This document shows positions 9,350 to 20,504 of a stretch of 64,000 nt of DNA, in pieces. This DNA is from Sanguinoderma infundibulare (Eukaryota; Basidiomycota; Agaricomycetes; Polyporales; Polyporaceae). Location of the stretch: NCBI GenBank assembly GCA_032821775.1, contig JAVLRN010000002.1:620001-684000 (forward strand), given 5' to 3'. Made by a program: the position numbers and the translations under genes. The notes under the pieces are model-generated. The model was given only the letters and a program-made list of their open reading frames with translations. It was not told the origin of the DNA and did no database searches. Each line of letters opens with the position of its first letter. Positions within the stretch are counted from its first letter, which is position 1.

Positions 9350-10842
9350 CTACTTACGTGTCTGGTAGCTCATCTTCGCCTGCCCCAATTTTCCCCACGT
9401 TGGAAAGCAACCTTTGAGCTGGTCCCGCCACCATGCCCGCTGATCCTCCCAGTCATGAACCGCAATCACGACCCGAAACGGGACGCTTTGAACGGTATCT
9501 GAGATCGTGACACCAGCGGTGAACGCCGGTTGAAGGGTGTCCTGCAGCCAATCTTCAGCGACGGTACTCATAGCGCTAAGCGCGCCCAAAAATTCCTGCT
9601 TGGACAAAGTCGAGGAGTAGTCGTATGAGCCGAATAGAAAGAAGGGAGCCTGAACGCGAGGTTTCCACGATGCGAGCATTGCCCGCAGTGTGCTTGTGGA
9701 GCCTTCGAGGTCTGTCACGATATTCGGCATGAGGACGAGACGCAGCTGCCGAAGGTCCGAGCATGGGCTCAGGTCAACTTGGCCTTGGGTCTCCTCGGAC
9801 GTGGCGTCATTCTCTGCGGTTTAAACAAATCAGGGAACAAATCAGGTCTGGTTTTGTGGTGGGAATTTGAAATGGGGGAACATATACCATGCGTGGCCCC
9901 CTCCCCCGAGCCGGAGTTGTCTGACCGTGGCAGAGGAACGCCAACCTCGAGGTGCGTCAAATTAGGCCCGCATGCTGATATCAACCTCCGGGTGCCGAGC
10001 ATGCTTGTGTAGTGAAGCTGAGATAACACTTAATTACTTGCGTCGGAGACAATGTAGTCACGGAGTATACATACATGCAGGACTTGAAGATTTGGTGCGA
10101 AAGTCGAAATGGTACGCGCTATGCCATCGACGGGCCGCATGAAGGCGGGAAGAGAACCGAGTGTGATCCATCGCACGAACCGACACTGGAGCTGCCCCAG
10201 GGCTGGGAGGGAATGGACGATCCGTGCGAATTCAGTAAAGGAGTAGAATGTTGTGTTGGTGAGATAGAGTTGGGATATGGCTGTGAAGGAGGAGAGGAAG
10301 TGGTGGAAACGAGGATGAAGAGGGATGCGCGGGGGACGTGTTACGTTCAGCGAGCTAGGCTCGGTACTGGGAGGGTTGGATTCCGGAATGTGGAATACGG
10401 TCAGCACGTCGATGTTGGGCAGCCTTCCAGCAAAGGTAGCCGGGAAAAGCGAGAGGATGCTCGCTGTGGTGTGCAGCGAATGTCCGGTGAGAATGACTCT
10501 GCGCGCAGAGCTGCCGAGGTGCGGCGCGCTGGCCAAGACTGCAGAAAGCCTTCGGAGGGAGGTGATGTCGGAAAGCTGTATGCTGTAGAAGAGCATCCTC
10601 TGTGCGCGGATTCGCCAGGCCCTGCAGACGAGGGAGCAGCTCCGGAGGGTGGCGAGGTCCTGCATCTGGTCTCGGATTCCGTTCGAGTACAGCATGTCGA
10701 TGATGTTTTCGCAGACTTCGACGGGAACGTTGTGCTGGGCTAGCGGGTGAGTATACGGGATAACGTCATCTCCAGGATGGATTTCAGGCATCGTAGGAGT
10801 GAGTGGAGTGAACGAGGACGACTCGATAGTTGAGCTCTGCAC
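9350..10842 (-). CDS. F-box / leucine-rich-repeat-like protein
   Basis: Exons are 10842-10075, 10017-9888 and 9813-9350, joined by a 57-nt and a 74-nt GT-AG intron with frame kept. Near residues 40-80 the protein reads VPVEVCENIIDMLYSNG, LRSCSLVCRAWRIRAQRMLF, a typical Agaricomycete F-box (an Skp1-binding helix bundle). LRR-like strands follow (LGSSARRVILTG, FAPNLQVLH, LISACGPNLTHLEVGVPLP), then a variable C-terminal domain. Such proteins are substrate adaptors of SCF ubiquitin ligases; the target cannot be told from sequence. The call uses the stop at 9350-9352. A GTAAGT donor overlaps the last codons, and splicing to a CAG near 9335 would add about 30 residues, so the C-terminus has two possible forms. 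The gene is divergent from the NmrA-like gene at 11584. Confidence 0.75.
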
Positions 10843-11516
10843 ACGTCGAGATATTTCTAGTATCTCTGTGCCTTGCTTGAGCGGGGATCGTATCGCGAGA
10901 ATTGAGAGTGGTTGTGAGGACGACGTGAGGACGACGACGTCGACTTTCGAGTCAGGATAGCTGAGCGTGGGAACGCACGTGTCACATGATCTGTTCCAAG
11001 TCGCCCTGCTGTCCTCCTCGTCTCCTCGACGCGCTCCTGACCCACTGGGCCACTCGCCAAGCTGGCTATGAGGCTGTTATTTACCCTCTCTGTTTCTCCA
11101 CAGACGGTCTATCTTTCCCTATTTCCCCTTTTGGCACTGTGTATGACGTCATGCGTACTACCTGCCAGGGAGCGAGTAACTCAAGACAGGCAGGCTGACA
11201 TTTTCGGCTCAGGGATTGAATGGACACTGGCATCTCCACGGTAGTATCTTCCCCGAAACCGCGGAGAATGAATAAGAACACTCACCACGAATCAAATCGC
11301 CCCCTATTTTGCTTGCATATGCCGCCGACGCTGACCCAAGAGCTGCTCGTAAAGCTCAGCCGCAAGACGAACAACGTTGAGGAGGTGCTTGGTCAGCGGC
11401 GAGTGCCGACATCGGACATCGTTGATGTTCTTCTCATTTCACCATGACCAAGGCGAACGTGGTTCTGACATAGGATATGCAGCCAGTAATGACCGAGAGC
11501 GGGGGTCGTTTGAAGC
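10843..11516. other. Divergent promoter region between F-box and NmrA-like genes
   Basis: About 0.7 kb separates two genes transcribed away from each other. No gene or repeat is seen. The TATA box of the NmrA-like gene lies at its right end. Confidence 0.4.
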
Positions 11517-11523
11517 ATATAAG
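11517..11523 (+). promoter_or_regulatory. TATA box of NmrA-like gene 1
   Basis: ATATAAG about 65 nt upstream of the ATG at 11584. The paralogue at 28423 has the same element (CATATAAGAG) at the same distance. Confidence 0.55.
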
Positions 11524-11583
11524 AAGGGAACAGAGACGAGGATCAATACACGATCACTCACTTTTAATCCTCATCCTTCTACA

Positions 11584-12742
11584 ATGGCCAACCAGAAGCC
11601 GCTCGTACTCGTTGTTGGAGCGACCGGCACCACAGGCAAGATCATTGCTGACGCCGTCCTCTCGTCGGCAGACTTCGTGCGTAATTCGCCAATCGACCCC
11701 AATATGCTCTGCTGAACACCTCATACATCCAGCGCGTGGCGGCCCTTATCCGTCCTTCGTCGCTGTCTAAACCTGCGGTCTCCGAGCTCCGCGCTTCGGG
11801 CGTTGAGATTCGCTCGGGAGACGTCTCCGACAGCGTCGAGGGCCACAAGAAGAGCCTCGAAGGCGTCGACATCCTCGTCAGCGCCGTTGTCCCCTGGGTG
11901 GTCAACGAACAGCGCGCGATCATCCGCGCCGCGAAGGAAGTTGGCGTCCAACGCGTCGTCCCTTGCGACTTCGGCACCCCGGGCAGCAAAGGCGTCCGTG
12001 CGCTTCATGACGAGGTGTGTCCTCACGACCCGCCAGAACTTCCTAGATCGACGCTAAACGAGCACTAACAGAAACTAGCCATACGCGAGTTCATCAAGGA
12101 GCTCTGCGTGCCGCACACGTTCATCGACGTCGGCTGGTGGATGGAGATCTACCTGCCCCTGCCCCTACGCAGTAGCGCGCCGCTGGCGACCAAGGAGACG
12201 ACGTGGAAGATATACGGAGACGGCAAGGCTCGCAACCTCCTTACACACAACCAGATCATTGGCCAGTATGTCGCAAGGATCATCGTCGACCCTAGGACGT
12301 TGAACCAGGCGGTGATCGTGTGGGAGGACGAAGTGAGCCAGGAGGATGCACACGCCCTCGGCGAGAGACTCTCTGGGGAGGGGGACGCTCTGAAGGCGAA
12401 GCGGATTGTCGTAAGTTTCCCTTGCCTGCGAATCGAGTGGCGCAAGGACTCACATACGTGCAGACAACGAAGGATGGCTATCTCGCTCCCGCCGCTGCCG
12501 CAAAGGAGATCCTTGCGAAGGATCACAACGACGTCGATGGGCGCAGCGCCGAAGGCTGGAACGAGTACCAAGTCAGCATGAACGTGTTGGGAGAGAACAC
12601 CCTCGAGAACGCAAAGAAGCTTGGGTACCTGGATGCTAGAGAGTTGTATCCCGACATCGAGCCTCTGCCGTTCGAGGAGTATGCGAAGCAGTTTTACAGC
12701 ATGGAGGATCCAGGAGTCATTTGGGCAAAAATAGCCCAATGA
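11584..12742 (+). CDS. NmrA-like / isoflavone-reductase-like NAD(P)-binding protein, copy 1
   Basis: Exons are 11584-11676, 11733-12014, 12072-12410 and 12464-12742, about 330 residues, all joined by in-frame GT-AG introns. The N-terminus VLVVGATGTTGKIIADA is the GxxGxxG dinucleotide-binding turn of the NmrA / isoflavone reductase branch of the short-chain dehydrogenase superfamily. VDILVSAVVPW and RVVPCDFGTPG are the following Rossmann strands, and FIDVGWWMEIYLPLP lies in the substrate domain. Members either reduce small aromatic compounds or act as redox sensors; which applies here is not visible. Copy 3 (27267-28423, minus) is a very close paralogue with identical intron positions, and copy 2 (20505-21747) is more distant. 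It is complete, with no frame damage. Confidence 0.85.
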
Positions 12743-12887
12743 CTCCAGAGATACATACGGAGCGGGCAGTACTGTTCTGATGCGTCTCTTAGGAATGCAG
12801 TACGTGGTTAGTTTGCGTAATCTGAGTTGGATCGTTCTCAAACCATACCTGTCCTTATAGTATTGAGTCCTTGACCACGAAACGCGG

Positions 12888-13194
12888 TTTATCGGGTTTA
12901 AACCTTGGTTACACGAGGTAAACCGCCCGTAGCGTGCGGTACCCCGCTGCGGTACCTCTCGAACCGGCCGCGCCGGTTCGTGCGTTCCTGGTCTAACCGC
13001 GCACGCTAGCGCTGCGGACTCCCTCCTCGCTAGGAGTTAGGAGTTCGGGGATCGCGAACCTGGCTTACAGCGGCAGAGGCGGGATCCGCCGATCCCTCAG
13101 TTCTCTCTCACCGCCCGCCAGGTATGCACGCCGCAAGGTTCTGACCGCGTCGAACCTCACTAACTCTCTCACCGCCCGCCAGCGTTTTGTGTAG
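12888..13194 (+). repeat. Split direct repeat A1
   Basis: 307 bp, matches 16045-16351 with one noticed substitution (GTATGCACGC against GTATGCATGC). It includes the last codons of the recombinase frame and a GC-rich set of short palindromes (for example GAACCGGCCGCGCCGGTTC). Confidence 0.9.
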
Positions 13195-14197
13195 TAGTAG
13201 GAGTCGGATTTTGGTGTGCGAGGAGGAAGGCATGTGTAAGAGTGGGGTGCTTGCGGACGTATAGAAGCCAAGCGTCGGAGGACCAGCGGCCAGTGGCTTG
13301 AATGATGAGGGGCGACACGCCCGCAAGCGCAAGCGCAGTAGTACCGCCAGCGCGCATGGAATGGCCGCTGAGGTTGGAGGACGACGGGAGGCAGTGATGG
13401 AGACGGCGTAAGAACCATGCTCGAAGGGGAACGGATCCGTCGGCGCGCAGCCAAAGTTCTGAGCGACAGGGGAAAGAGAGGTCGCGGGAGGTGAGATAGG
13501 ATGTAAATATGTGCCAGGGATCGGGTTGCGATGGGGAGGAAATTTTGCGGACGAGGATACAGTCTCCTTCGAAGAACTTGTCGGATTTGTGAGAAGGGAG
13601 GGTAAAGGAATAGTCGGAGTCGGTGACGGAAACGGATAGGCGGCGGGATATTTTGGTGTAGGAACGGTGAGCGACGGAATCGGGCCACGTGAGGTCTCCG
13701 AGACGCATAAGTGCGTGAAAACCGGTGAGGAGGAGGGTGAGGAAGAGGATGTCATCATGAGATGGGGTGGGAGGCAATTTGGAGGAGATGGAGTGGAGAT
13801 CAGCATGAGTGAGGGGGGATTTGCGGTGAACAGGTCGACTGAAAAGGCGCATACACCCTTTGAGGGTGTTTTTGACGAGAAGAGATTTGCGGGCGTCGCG
13901 CACGGAGGGGTAGGCGGGTTCGAGGGCGCTGCAGACGCCAGAAAGGTAGGTTTTGACTGAACGGGGCTGGATGTGGTTGCATTCGTATACGACATAAAGG
14001 GATAAGGTGTTGGGGGTGGGTTCGATGTCGAAGTGGTGGGAATCGCAAAAGAGGAGGTAAGAGTTGAGAGCGGTGTTGTAAGAATCTCGGGTTTGAGAGT
14101 CGAGGGCATGCGTAAGGGCGAGGGCTCGCTCGTGAACGAGCCGTTCGCGCGACCACGGCTCACGGCGGTGAGGCCGTGGTCGATAGGAGGATGGCAT
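13169..14197 (-). CDS. Tyrosine recombinase of the Ngaro-like element
   Basis: A single intact frame of 342 residues. It has the fold order of a phage-type tyrosine recombinase: an N-terminal core-binding domain (RDSYNTALNSYLLFCDSH), then the catalytic domain with the first Arg in HALMRLGDLTW, the H-x-x-R box in SGHSMRAGGTTALALAGV, and the tyrosine in WSSDAWLLYVRKHP. In DIRS-group retrotransposons this enzyme integrates a circular DNA form by recombination instead of using a DDE integrase. Its ATG overlaps the RT stop in TAATG, so translation probably relies on reinitiation. The frame is open and the catalytic residues are present, so this protein could still be active although the upstream RT is broken. 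The stop lies inside repeat A1. Confidence 0.85.
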   Translation of the reverse strand: MPSSYRPRPHRREPWSRERLVHERALALTHALDSQTRDSYNTALNSYLLFCDSHHFDIEPTPNTLSLYVVYECNHIQPRSVKTYLSGVCSALEPAYPSVRDARKSLLVKNTLKGCMRLFSRPVHRKSPLTHADLHSISSKLPPTPSHDDILFLTLLLTGFHALMRLGDLTWPDSVAHRSYTKISRRLSVSVTDSDYSFTLPSHKSDKFFEGDCILVRKISSPSQPDPWHIFTSYLTSRDLSFPCRSELWLRADGSVPLRAWFLRRLHHCLPSSSNLSGHSMRAGGTTALALAGVSPLIIQATGRWSSDAWLLYVRKHPTLTHAFLLAHQNPTPTTTQNAGGR

Positions 14198-15866
14198 TAG
14201 GTGGTAGCGACCCCCAACGCATCCTGAGGGGGTGTAAAGGGAAAGAGTCGAAGGCGGGGATCGAGGTGATGAGCTTTGGCGAAATTATGGCGAGATATGG
14301 CGTCCGCGATGACGTTGAGTTCGCCGGGAATGTGATCGATGCGGAGGTCGATGCGGTAGCGAATGCGAACGTTGATCGCGGAGATGAGAATCGGATTATA
14401 GGGTGGGTCTGCACGTAGAGTATTGAACATATGGACGGAGTTGGTGTTGTCAGAAAAAATGGCAAGGCGCGAGATGGAGCGGCCGGCGGCAATCCAGGCA
14501 GGTAGACGATGAAGTGCTGAGCAGATAGCAAGGGCTTCAGCGAAGAAAATGAGACACGGAGCGGTGGAGGGAACCGGAGCGTAAAAAGCGAGGTGAATCC
14601 AGGGAAAATAGAGGCCGAGGCCGGTAGCGCAGGCATCGACAAATGCAAGTTCGTCCGAGGGAGAGAATTCGATGAGGTCTGCAGGGGACCATGCGGTAGA
14701 GGATAGAAAGTGAATGCCAGGAAGTTGACGAACATGGCTCTCGAACCACAAGAGTTCATCGATAATCGACTTGTTAAGGTAGAGTTTGGCATTGCGGACT
14801 TCTTTATCGGCGATTTTGGCATAGAGGGACGAAAGAGCAGGCTTCAGCAGGGGATACACGTTGAGGGCCCAGTTGATATACCCAGCAACGGCTTTGAACT
14901 CGGTGAGAGAGCGGCGGCGCGAGGTGGACGAATCGAGGAAACGATGGATGGTGTCGAGGAGTTTTTGCTTCGAGTCTGATGGAAGAGATGCTGTAAGAGA
15001 AATGGCGTCGCACTGGAAACCGATGACTGGTAGGGAGAGGTCGGCTTCTTGTTTGGGAGGTTGGTGCGAGATGCCAAGTTCATCCCAGACGAGAAGCATG
15101 CGAGTCTGGTCTTCAGGCTTGTACTGGTGATACGAAGCATACCAAAGGGCGCGGCGCAAGAGTTCGACGCCATAATTGTCGTCGACGTAAACGGCGACGA
15201 GTTTCACGCTGCGCTTCATAGTAGCGATCCAAACAACGAGGGAGTAGAAGGCGAGCCAGATGCGGAGAGAGCTACGACCGCCGAAGAGATTGCAGCGGTC
15301 AACGTACCGCTCACCGTCGATGGTAACGATTTGCCGAATTTGCCAGTAGGGCGAGACAGGCATGCGGCGGTAAGCTTGTGAAACGTCAGATTTCCAAATG
15401 ATGAGAGGTTCATGAGGAAATAGACGATGTAGACGACGGATATCTGCACCAAAAACTGGCATGCCATCGAGGATCGCGCCTTTGATCGACTCGGGACGTA
15501 TCATGGAATTGAGGGAGTAATGGCCTGCGCTCTGGTTGTTGACGAGTCAAAGTTTGTCTGAGTGTGGCTTGGGGACAACGTGGATTGGCATGGAATACAT
15601 CCCTGGAAGAAGGTCACGGCTGAAAGAAGGGGAATATCGACCCAAGGCAAGTTCTTCGTCGCGCTGCTCGCATAAAAATTGGCGTGCTCGTTCGTCGGAA
15701 AGAGGGGGTCGAATCTCATCCCAAGTATCTGGATAGTCGTCCGGTTTTTCATCGGCAAACGGCCAGAAACCTTCACGAAGGCCACGGCAAACGGAGAGGA
15801 CGAAGGGTCGGTTGGGGTGATCCGAGAGGAGTGATTCAAAAACATCAACCTCCTTTTTTCCATTAG
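14197..15866 (-). pseudogene. Reverse transcriptase / RNase H of the Ngaro-like element (5'-truncated, one stop)
   Basis: The frame reads CRGLREGFWPFAD, EEELALGRYS-like QRDEELALGRYS, MYSMPIHVVPKPHSDKL, a TGA at 15549-15547, then LVNNQSAGHYSLNSMI, and continues open to 14197. The RT palm is marked by WKSDVSQAYRRMPVSPYWQ and the YVDD box in LVAVYVDDNYG. RNase H follows, with Asp in AFVDACATGLG, FFAEALAI, IFSDNTNSVHM and IDHIPGELNVIADAIS. The TGA falls between KL and LVNN where relatives have Arg, so it is probably CGA to TGA. The part upstream of about 15866, including Gag and the RT fingers, has been deleted up to repeat B1. The remaining long frame from ATG 15504 lacks the first RT motifs. 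Confidence 0.85.
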
Positions 15867-15872
15867 TCCTTT

Positions 15873-16044
15873 TACCGCTCGGCTGCTCCGTCGACCGTAA
15901 TTTATCTGGGCGTCGCGGGCCGCGACCGCGGCGCCCGAGTCCCGCTATTTTTTAGTGCGCTCGAGTCCTCTTTCTTTATTCTCTCTCAATTTCTTCTATG
16001 GCTTTCACCCCTTTCACAGCGAAACGACACAAAGCGCGGGGCGT
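15873..16044 (+). repeat. Split direct repeat B1
   Basis: Identical by eye to 16393-16564; begins TACCGCTCGGCTGCTCC and ends GCGGGGCGT before the TTTAT core. It contains a palindrome around GGGCCGCGACCGCGG. Confidence 0.9.
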
Positions 16045-16351
16045 TTTATCGGGTTTAAACCTTGGTTACACGAGGTAAACCGCCCGTAGCGTGCGGTACC
16101 CCGCTGCGGTACCTCTCGAACCGGCCGCGCCGGTTCGTGCGTTCCTGGTCTAACCGCGCACGCTAGCGCTGCGGACTCCCTCCTCGCTAGGAGTTAGGAG
16201 TTCGGGGATCGCGAACCTGGCTTACAGCGGCAGAGGCGGGATCCGCCGATCCCTCAGTTCTCTCTCACCGCCCGCCAGGTATGCATGCCGCAAGGTTCTG
16301 ACCGCGTCGAACCTCACTAACTCTCTCACCGCCCGCCAGCGTTTTGTGTAG
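16045..16351 (+). repeat. Split direct repeat A2
   Basis: Second copy of A1, placed directly after B1 with the TTTAT core at 16045-16049. Confidence 0.9.
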
Positions 16352-16392
16352 TTTTGTATTCTCGCTACCCACCCTCCCTTTTATTTACCCTG

Positions 16393-16564
16393 TACCGCTC
16401 GGCTGCTCCGTCGACCGTAATTTATCTGGGCGTCGCGGGCCGCGACCGCGGCGCCCGAGTCCCGCTATTTTTTAGTGCGCTCGAGTCCTCTTTCTTTATT
16501 CTCTCTCAATTTCTTCTATGGCTTTCACCCCTTTCACAGCGAAACGACACAAAGCGCGGGGCGT
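16393..16564 (+). repeat. Split direct repeat B2
   Basis: Second copy of B1, separated from A2 by 41 unique bases; ends at the TTTAT core at the right edge of the element (about 16569). Confidence 0.9.
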
Positions 16565-17101
16565 TTTATTTGCCACCGTAGTGCCTATACACTGGGCTAG
16601 GCGCCTTCTTTCGGTTTATGCCGGTGTTTGTACATGTTGTCCCACAACCCGAATGCGGAACAGGCCGAACTTGATTTTCTGGCTTGTCTCTGGCCAACAC
16701 ATACGATGATCCTCGCCCATCGCTCTGTTTTAGCTCTGGACCAGTCGATTGCTGCAGACTCTCAGAGACCCCACGCGGCACAGGGGGAGACCTTGGGAAA
16801 GCACGAACACAAGTCCAAAGCAGGAACAGGCAGTCAGCTCCCTCTGATCCTCCAATATTGCTCGTCACTGCCCATAGGTGGCATGCCCATCATGGGCTGC
16901 GGCAGAAGCCACGCTGCGGTAGAGCTGCGGTAGAGCGTGTTCTCCATCCAAGGTAGCTCTAAAGTTTCCGTCCTCGGTGACGACAGCCCTGTTTGCTCGG
17001 ACGTCAGGCCCAATCGAATGGGGAGGGCCTCACATATTAAAGGCGAAGCTGGATAGGTCTACAGAACTTCGTATCCTCACCGTCTTTGCATGCTCTCATC
17101 G

Positions 17102-19861
17102 ATGGCTTCCACCGATCAGCCCGCTGGGGTCGGGCTTTCCGATTCTCTATACGCCTCCCGCAGGAGGCGCATGTTGGATGTTGTCAATGCTCTCCATCTG
17201 ACGGGGTTCGCACCATGTCCTGTTCGTTTCATATTGTCCGTCCTGAACACTCTGTTAGCGTCCAAGTCGATATCGACCTGCCTGTTATTGCGGTAATTGG
17301 CTCGCAGAGCGCGGGCAAATCCTCTTTGATCGAGTCAATTTCCGGCATCACCCTCCCTCGCGCAAGCGGAACGTGCACTCGGTTCGTGTCCACAGCATAT
17401 ATCCGTTTTGCGCACATCGCTCACTCCCTTCACAGCTGCCCGACCGAATGCCGCCTTTCCTATTCTGCGCAGCCCTGGCAATGCGTCGTCTCCCTGCACA
17501 TCCTCACCGACAAAGACGGCAGGCCGCTCGGGCACCCAAAGAACGAGCAATTCGGCGACGTCATCTACGACAAGGACCAGGTGGAAGATAGGATCGGGCG
17601 AGCGCAGCGCGCCATCCTAAACCCGAGCACAGACTACCGTCGCTTCCTAGAAGACGATGAACCCGAGGGCCGCGAATTAACGTTCTCCACGAACTCTGTC
17701 TCGCTCCAGATCAGTGGCGAGGATGTCCAGGACCTGTCGTTCTGCGACTTACCCGGTGCGTCTTGAGCGATGTATGGTCCGAACCCGCTCGCGCTCACAT
17801 CTGAATGCTAGGGCTCATCGCCAGCGTGGGGACCGGAGGCAACGAGAGCGACATCGACCTCGTCAAGGCTTTAGTGTCCATGTACATCTCGAAGTCCAGT
17901 TGTATCATCCTCCTGACGGTCACGTGTGAGAGTAAGTCATCGTACTGTGTCTACCTCGTTGTTACCCACTTATGCGTATCCCCTCAGCCGACTTCCAGAA
18001 TCAGGGTGCCCACCAGCTCGCGAAGAAGTTTGACCCGGAGGGGTTGCGCACTATAGGTCAGAGCTTCGATTTCGCATACCCGCCACTACTGTTTTAACTC
18101 ATGCGCGATCACAGGCGTTCTCACGAAGCCGGATCGCATTCCTCCTGGCGAAGAAGGCAGTTGGCTCCGGTACATTTGCAACCAAGACGAGCCCCTCGAG
18201 CACGGGTGGTTTAGCGTGAAGCAGCCGGACTCCCGGGCCATCGCCTCGGGGATCACGTGGGAGGAAGCGCGCCAGAAGGAGCGCGAATTCTTCACTGCGA
18301 GCTCCCCGTGGAACGTCCTCGACCTCGAATACCAGAACCGGCTGGGGACAGGCAAGCTCGTCGAGCGTCTCAGCGATGTGCTCTCAGACTGTATCTCGCA
18401 AAGGTTTGTCGTGCATATACACGATGCTTCAGGGATAGGCCAATCGATTTCGCCGTTACAGGCTCCCGAACATTCAAGAGGAGCTGTACAAGCTCCTCTC
18501 AACCACAGACCAACGACTGACCGAACTCCCCAAGCCGCCCTCCTCTGACATTCTCTCTGAGGTCCTCTTTCTCCTGTCGACGTTCTCTAAGAGCCTCGGA
18601 AAGTATCTCGAAGGAACGACTAAGGCGGACGGACTTCTCCAGTCAATCCGGGGCCCATGCGACGTCTTCCGCAAGGCCATCCGCGCGACCGAACCGGACT
18701 TCCGCCCGTACAAGCGCAGCCTTATCAGGCGCAACCCCAAGGCTCACAAGTTCGTGCCGCCGCTGTTTCTCGCGAACGAAGGGTCGACGTTCGTCCCGGA
18801 GAGTGACGGCCGTGCAATTTTCATCGACGACGTCATGGATCGCGCGCGCGAGTACGTCTCCCCAAACTCCTCACTGTGCAGCAGTCACTATGTCTCACCC
18901 TCCTTCTCTCAGGGCGAGGACGCGGGAACTGCCCGGCCACATCCCATTCGTAGTTACGCAGGAGTACATCACGTCGATCATCTCGGGCTGGCAAGGCCCG
19001 TCGGAGACGCTCTTCCGGGAGGTCCACAACATCTTAGTCAAGCATGTGTGGCAACTAGTGGCAGAGCACTTCGCACAGTACCCGCTGCTTCAGAGCCGCG
19101 TCACGTACGCAATTCCCGTCCGTTTCTCAACATCGCCTTCTTACTCACAAGCGGCGCATCGTTATACAGCGCTATCACCACCGACTTCCTCGCCGCGGCC
19201 GCCGAGCAGACGCTGACCCGAATCCGGTGGTTGATCGCGCTCGAGACGCGGCCGCGCACGCTCAACGAGGCGTACTACTCGGACTATCACGACAGGTTTC
19301 TCAGCCACTACAAAGGTTGGCGGCCGACCGATCTCGAGGCCGACGATGACAATCCCCGCGCGTCGCTCACGAGCCGCCTCACGGACCACACGCTTGAGAC
19401 GTTCCAGCAGGCGGTCAGCAGGGTGCTCTCCGGTCTCGCAGAGATGGACATCCATGGCACGAAGCCAGGCGACCTGGCGAAGCTCCTGCCGCCAGACCCG
19501 TACGACTCGGCTGTCGAGATAATGGCGAGTGTCCGCGCATACTTCCAGGGTGAGTCTCCGTGACAACCCGCTATTGCTCAGGCTTCGGCTGACTGCGTGC
19601 GGTGTTGCAGTCGCGCACAAGCGGTTCATCGACAACGTCCCGAACACGATCGACTACGAGCTCGTGCTCGGACTCGACCGCGAGCAGGCCCTGGACAAGG
19701 CGCTGCGCGAGGGACTCGGGATCGGCGGCGCGGACGCGCTTGCGCGCTGCGCGGAGTACGTCAAGGAGCCGCGCCACGTCACGGAGCGCAGGGAGGAGCT
19801 GATGAAGAAGCGCGAGCGGCTGGAGACGGCTCGGAGGCAGCTCACGGAGGCGTGGTTGTGA
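17102..19861 (+). CDS. Dynamin-related GTPase (Mx/dynamin type)
   Basis: Ten exons keep frame throughout: 17102-17205, 17259-17381, 17436-17755, 17812-17931, 17988-18056, 18115-18403, 18462-18851, 18913-19104, 19170-19549 and 19611-19861. The GTPase domain has G1 GSQSAGKSS, the following T loop in GTCTRCPTECRL, G3 DLPG and G4 TKPD, all in the standard order. The ELPG motif (RTRELPGHIPFVVTQ) follows, then a stalk region and a C-terminal GED-like helix (FIDNVPNTIDYEL). There is no obvious membrane segment or PH domain, as in fungal Mx-like proteins of Agaricomycetes. The family assembles into rings that constrict membranes; the target membrane is not evident. An in-frame ATG at 17090 would add four residues (MLSS). 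The product is about 740 residues. Confidence 0.85.
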
Positions 19862-20410
19862 TTAGACGGACGCGCCTACACCGCAGCTGCCTGGTCCGCT
19901 TCCCGGGGGCGCGTCAAAGAAAAGGGAAGGGGGATTCTTGTTGGTTGGTTTGCGGAGCGCATGGGCGTGTTGCGTGTTTTTGCTGAGTTCCATTGTCACG
20001 TGTTGTTGTCCACGTTCCAGTTCCTCATAGAACAGTCAGTTGGGTCACTTGTAGTATGACAAGCAGTAGATGGCAGTATGTATGTTTAGTTGTTGCTGTG
20101 CCTCTATTCTCATGAAGAGGACTTAGTACGGTCGAAGACGGTGTGACCAACTACGCATAACACAAGATTCAATGGGCATGTCTAGTAAGCGATGCTGACA
20201 AACCGTCTGCCACCGACGGAACGCACATTGTACAGCGCCTGGCATTTCCCGGGTCCATCGGTGTTACACTCTGCGGGCGGATGCAAACCCCCGCCGCGCC
20301 ATCCGCCCGACGCGTAACCCCCGCCTCTCTGTTACACAGTTCGTCATTGCGATGCCCTCATGAATTACGCTCAGCCCTATGTTGCGGGGTTCCTTGCAGT
20401 ACGTCGTCCC
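19862..20410. other. Intergenic; nothing recognised
   Basis: About 550 bp between the stop of the dynamin-like gene and the promoter of NmrA-like gene 2. No open frame, repeat or RNA was recognised. Confidence 0.4.
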
Positions 20411-20439
20411 ACCAATTGGATTTTCTGAGAGAGTATAAA
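20411..20439 (+). promoter_or_regulatory. CCAAT and TATA elements of NmrA-like gene 2
   Basis: ACCAAT at 20411-20416 and TATAAA at 20434-20439, the latter about 66 nt upstream of the ATG at 20505. Confidence 0.5.
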
Positions 20440-20504
20440 GCCCGTGCCCCATGGCTTGAGGGAGACAGTAACACAGTGACACCTCGTACCAAGAATCAGA
20501 ATCC

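Larger units (their letters stand above)
12888..16569 (-). mobile_element. Ngaro/DIRS-like tyrosine-recombinase retrotransposon (defective)
   Basis: A 3.7-kb element with reverse transcriptase/RNase H and tyrosine recombinase frames on the minus strand, and split direct repeats A1 (12888-13194), B1 (15873-16044), A2 (16045-16351) and B2 (16393-16564). A1 and A2 differ at one noticed position and B1 and B2 appear identical, so insertion was recent. Each repeat junction carries TTTAT, a likely recombination core, and the host target would have been GCGG-TTTAT-TTGCC. Gag and the N-terminal RT region are missing: the RT frame begins abruptly at about 15866, next to B1. The RT also has a TGA at 15549-15547. 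The composite B-A-B block lies at the 5' side of the coding frames, the reverse of the usual Ngaro layout. Confidence 0.85.

Noticed and set aside
10075..10743. Plus-strand frame of 222 codons
   Set aside because: Antisense shadow of the F-box gene on the minus strand.
13108..14163. Long minus-strand frame of 351 codons rich in Ser/Pro/Thr
   Set aside because: It is the shadow frame of the tyrosine recombinase, which has all catalytic residues in the other frame.
20451..20459. Two-codon upstream frame ATG GCT TGA before NmrA-like gene 2
   Set aside because: It lies 12-20 nt after the TATA box, so it is probably upstream of the transcription start.
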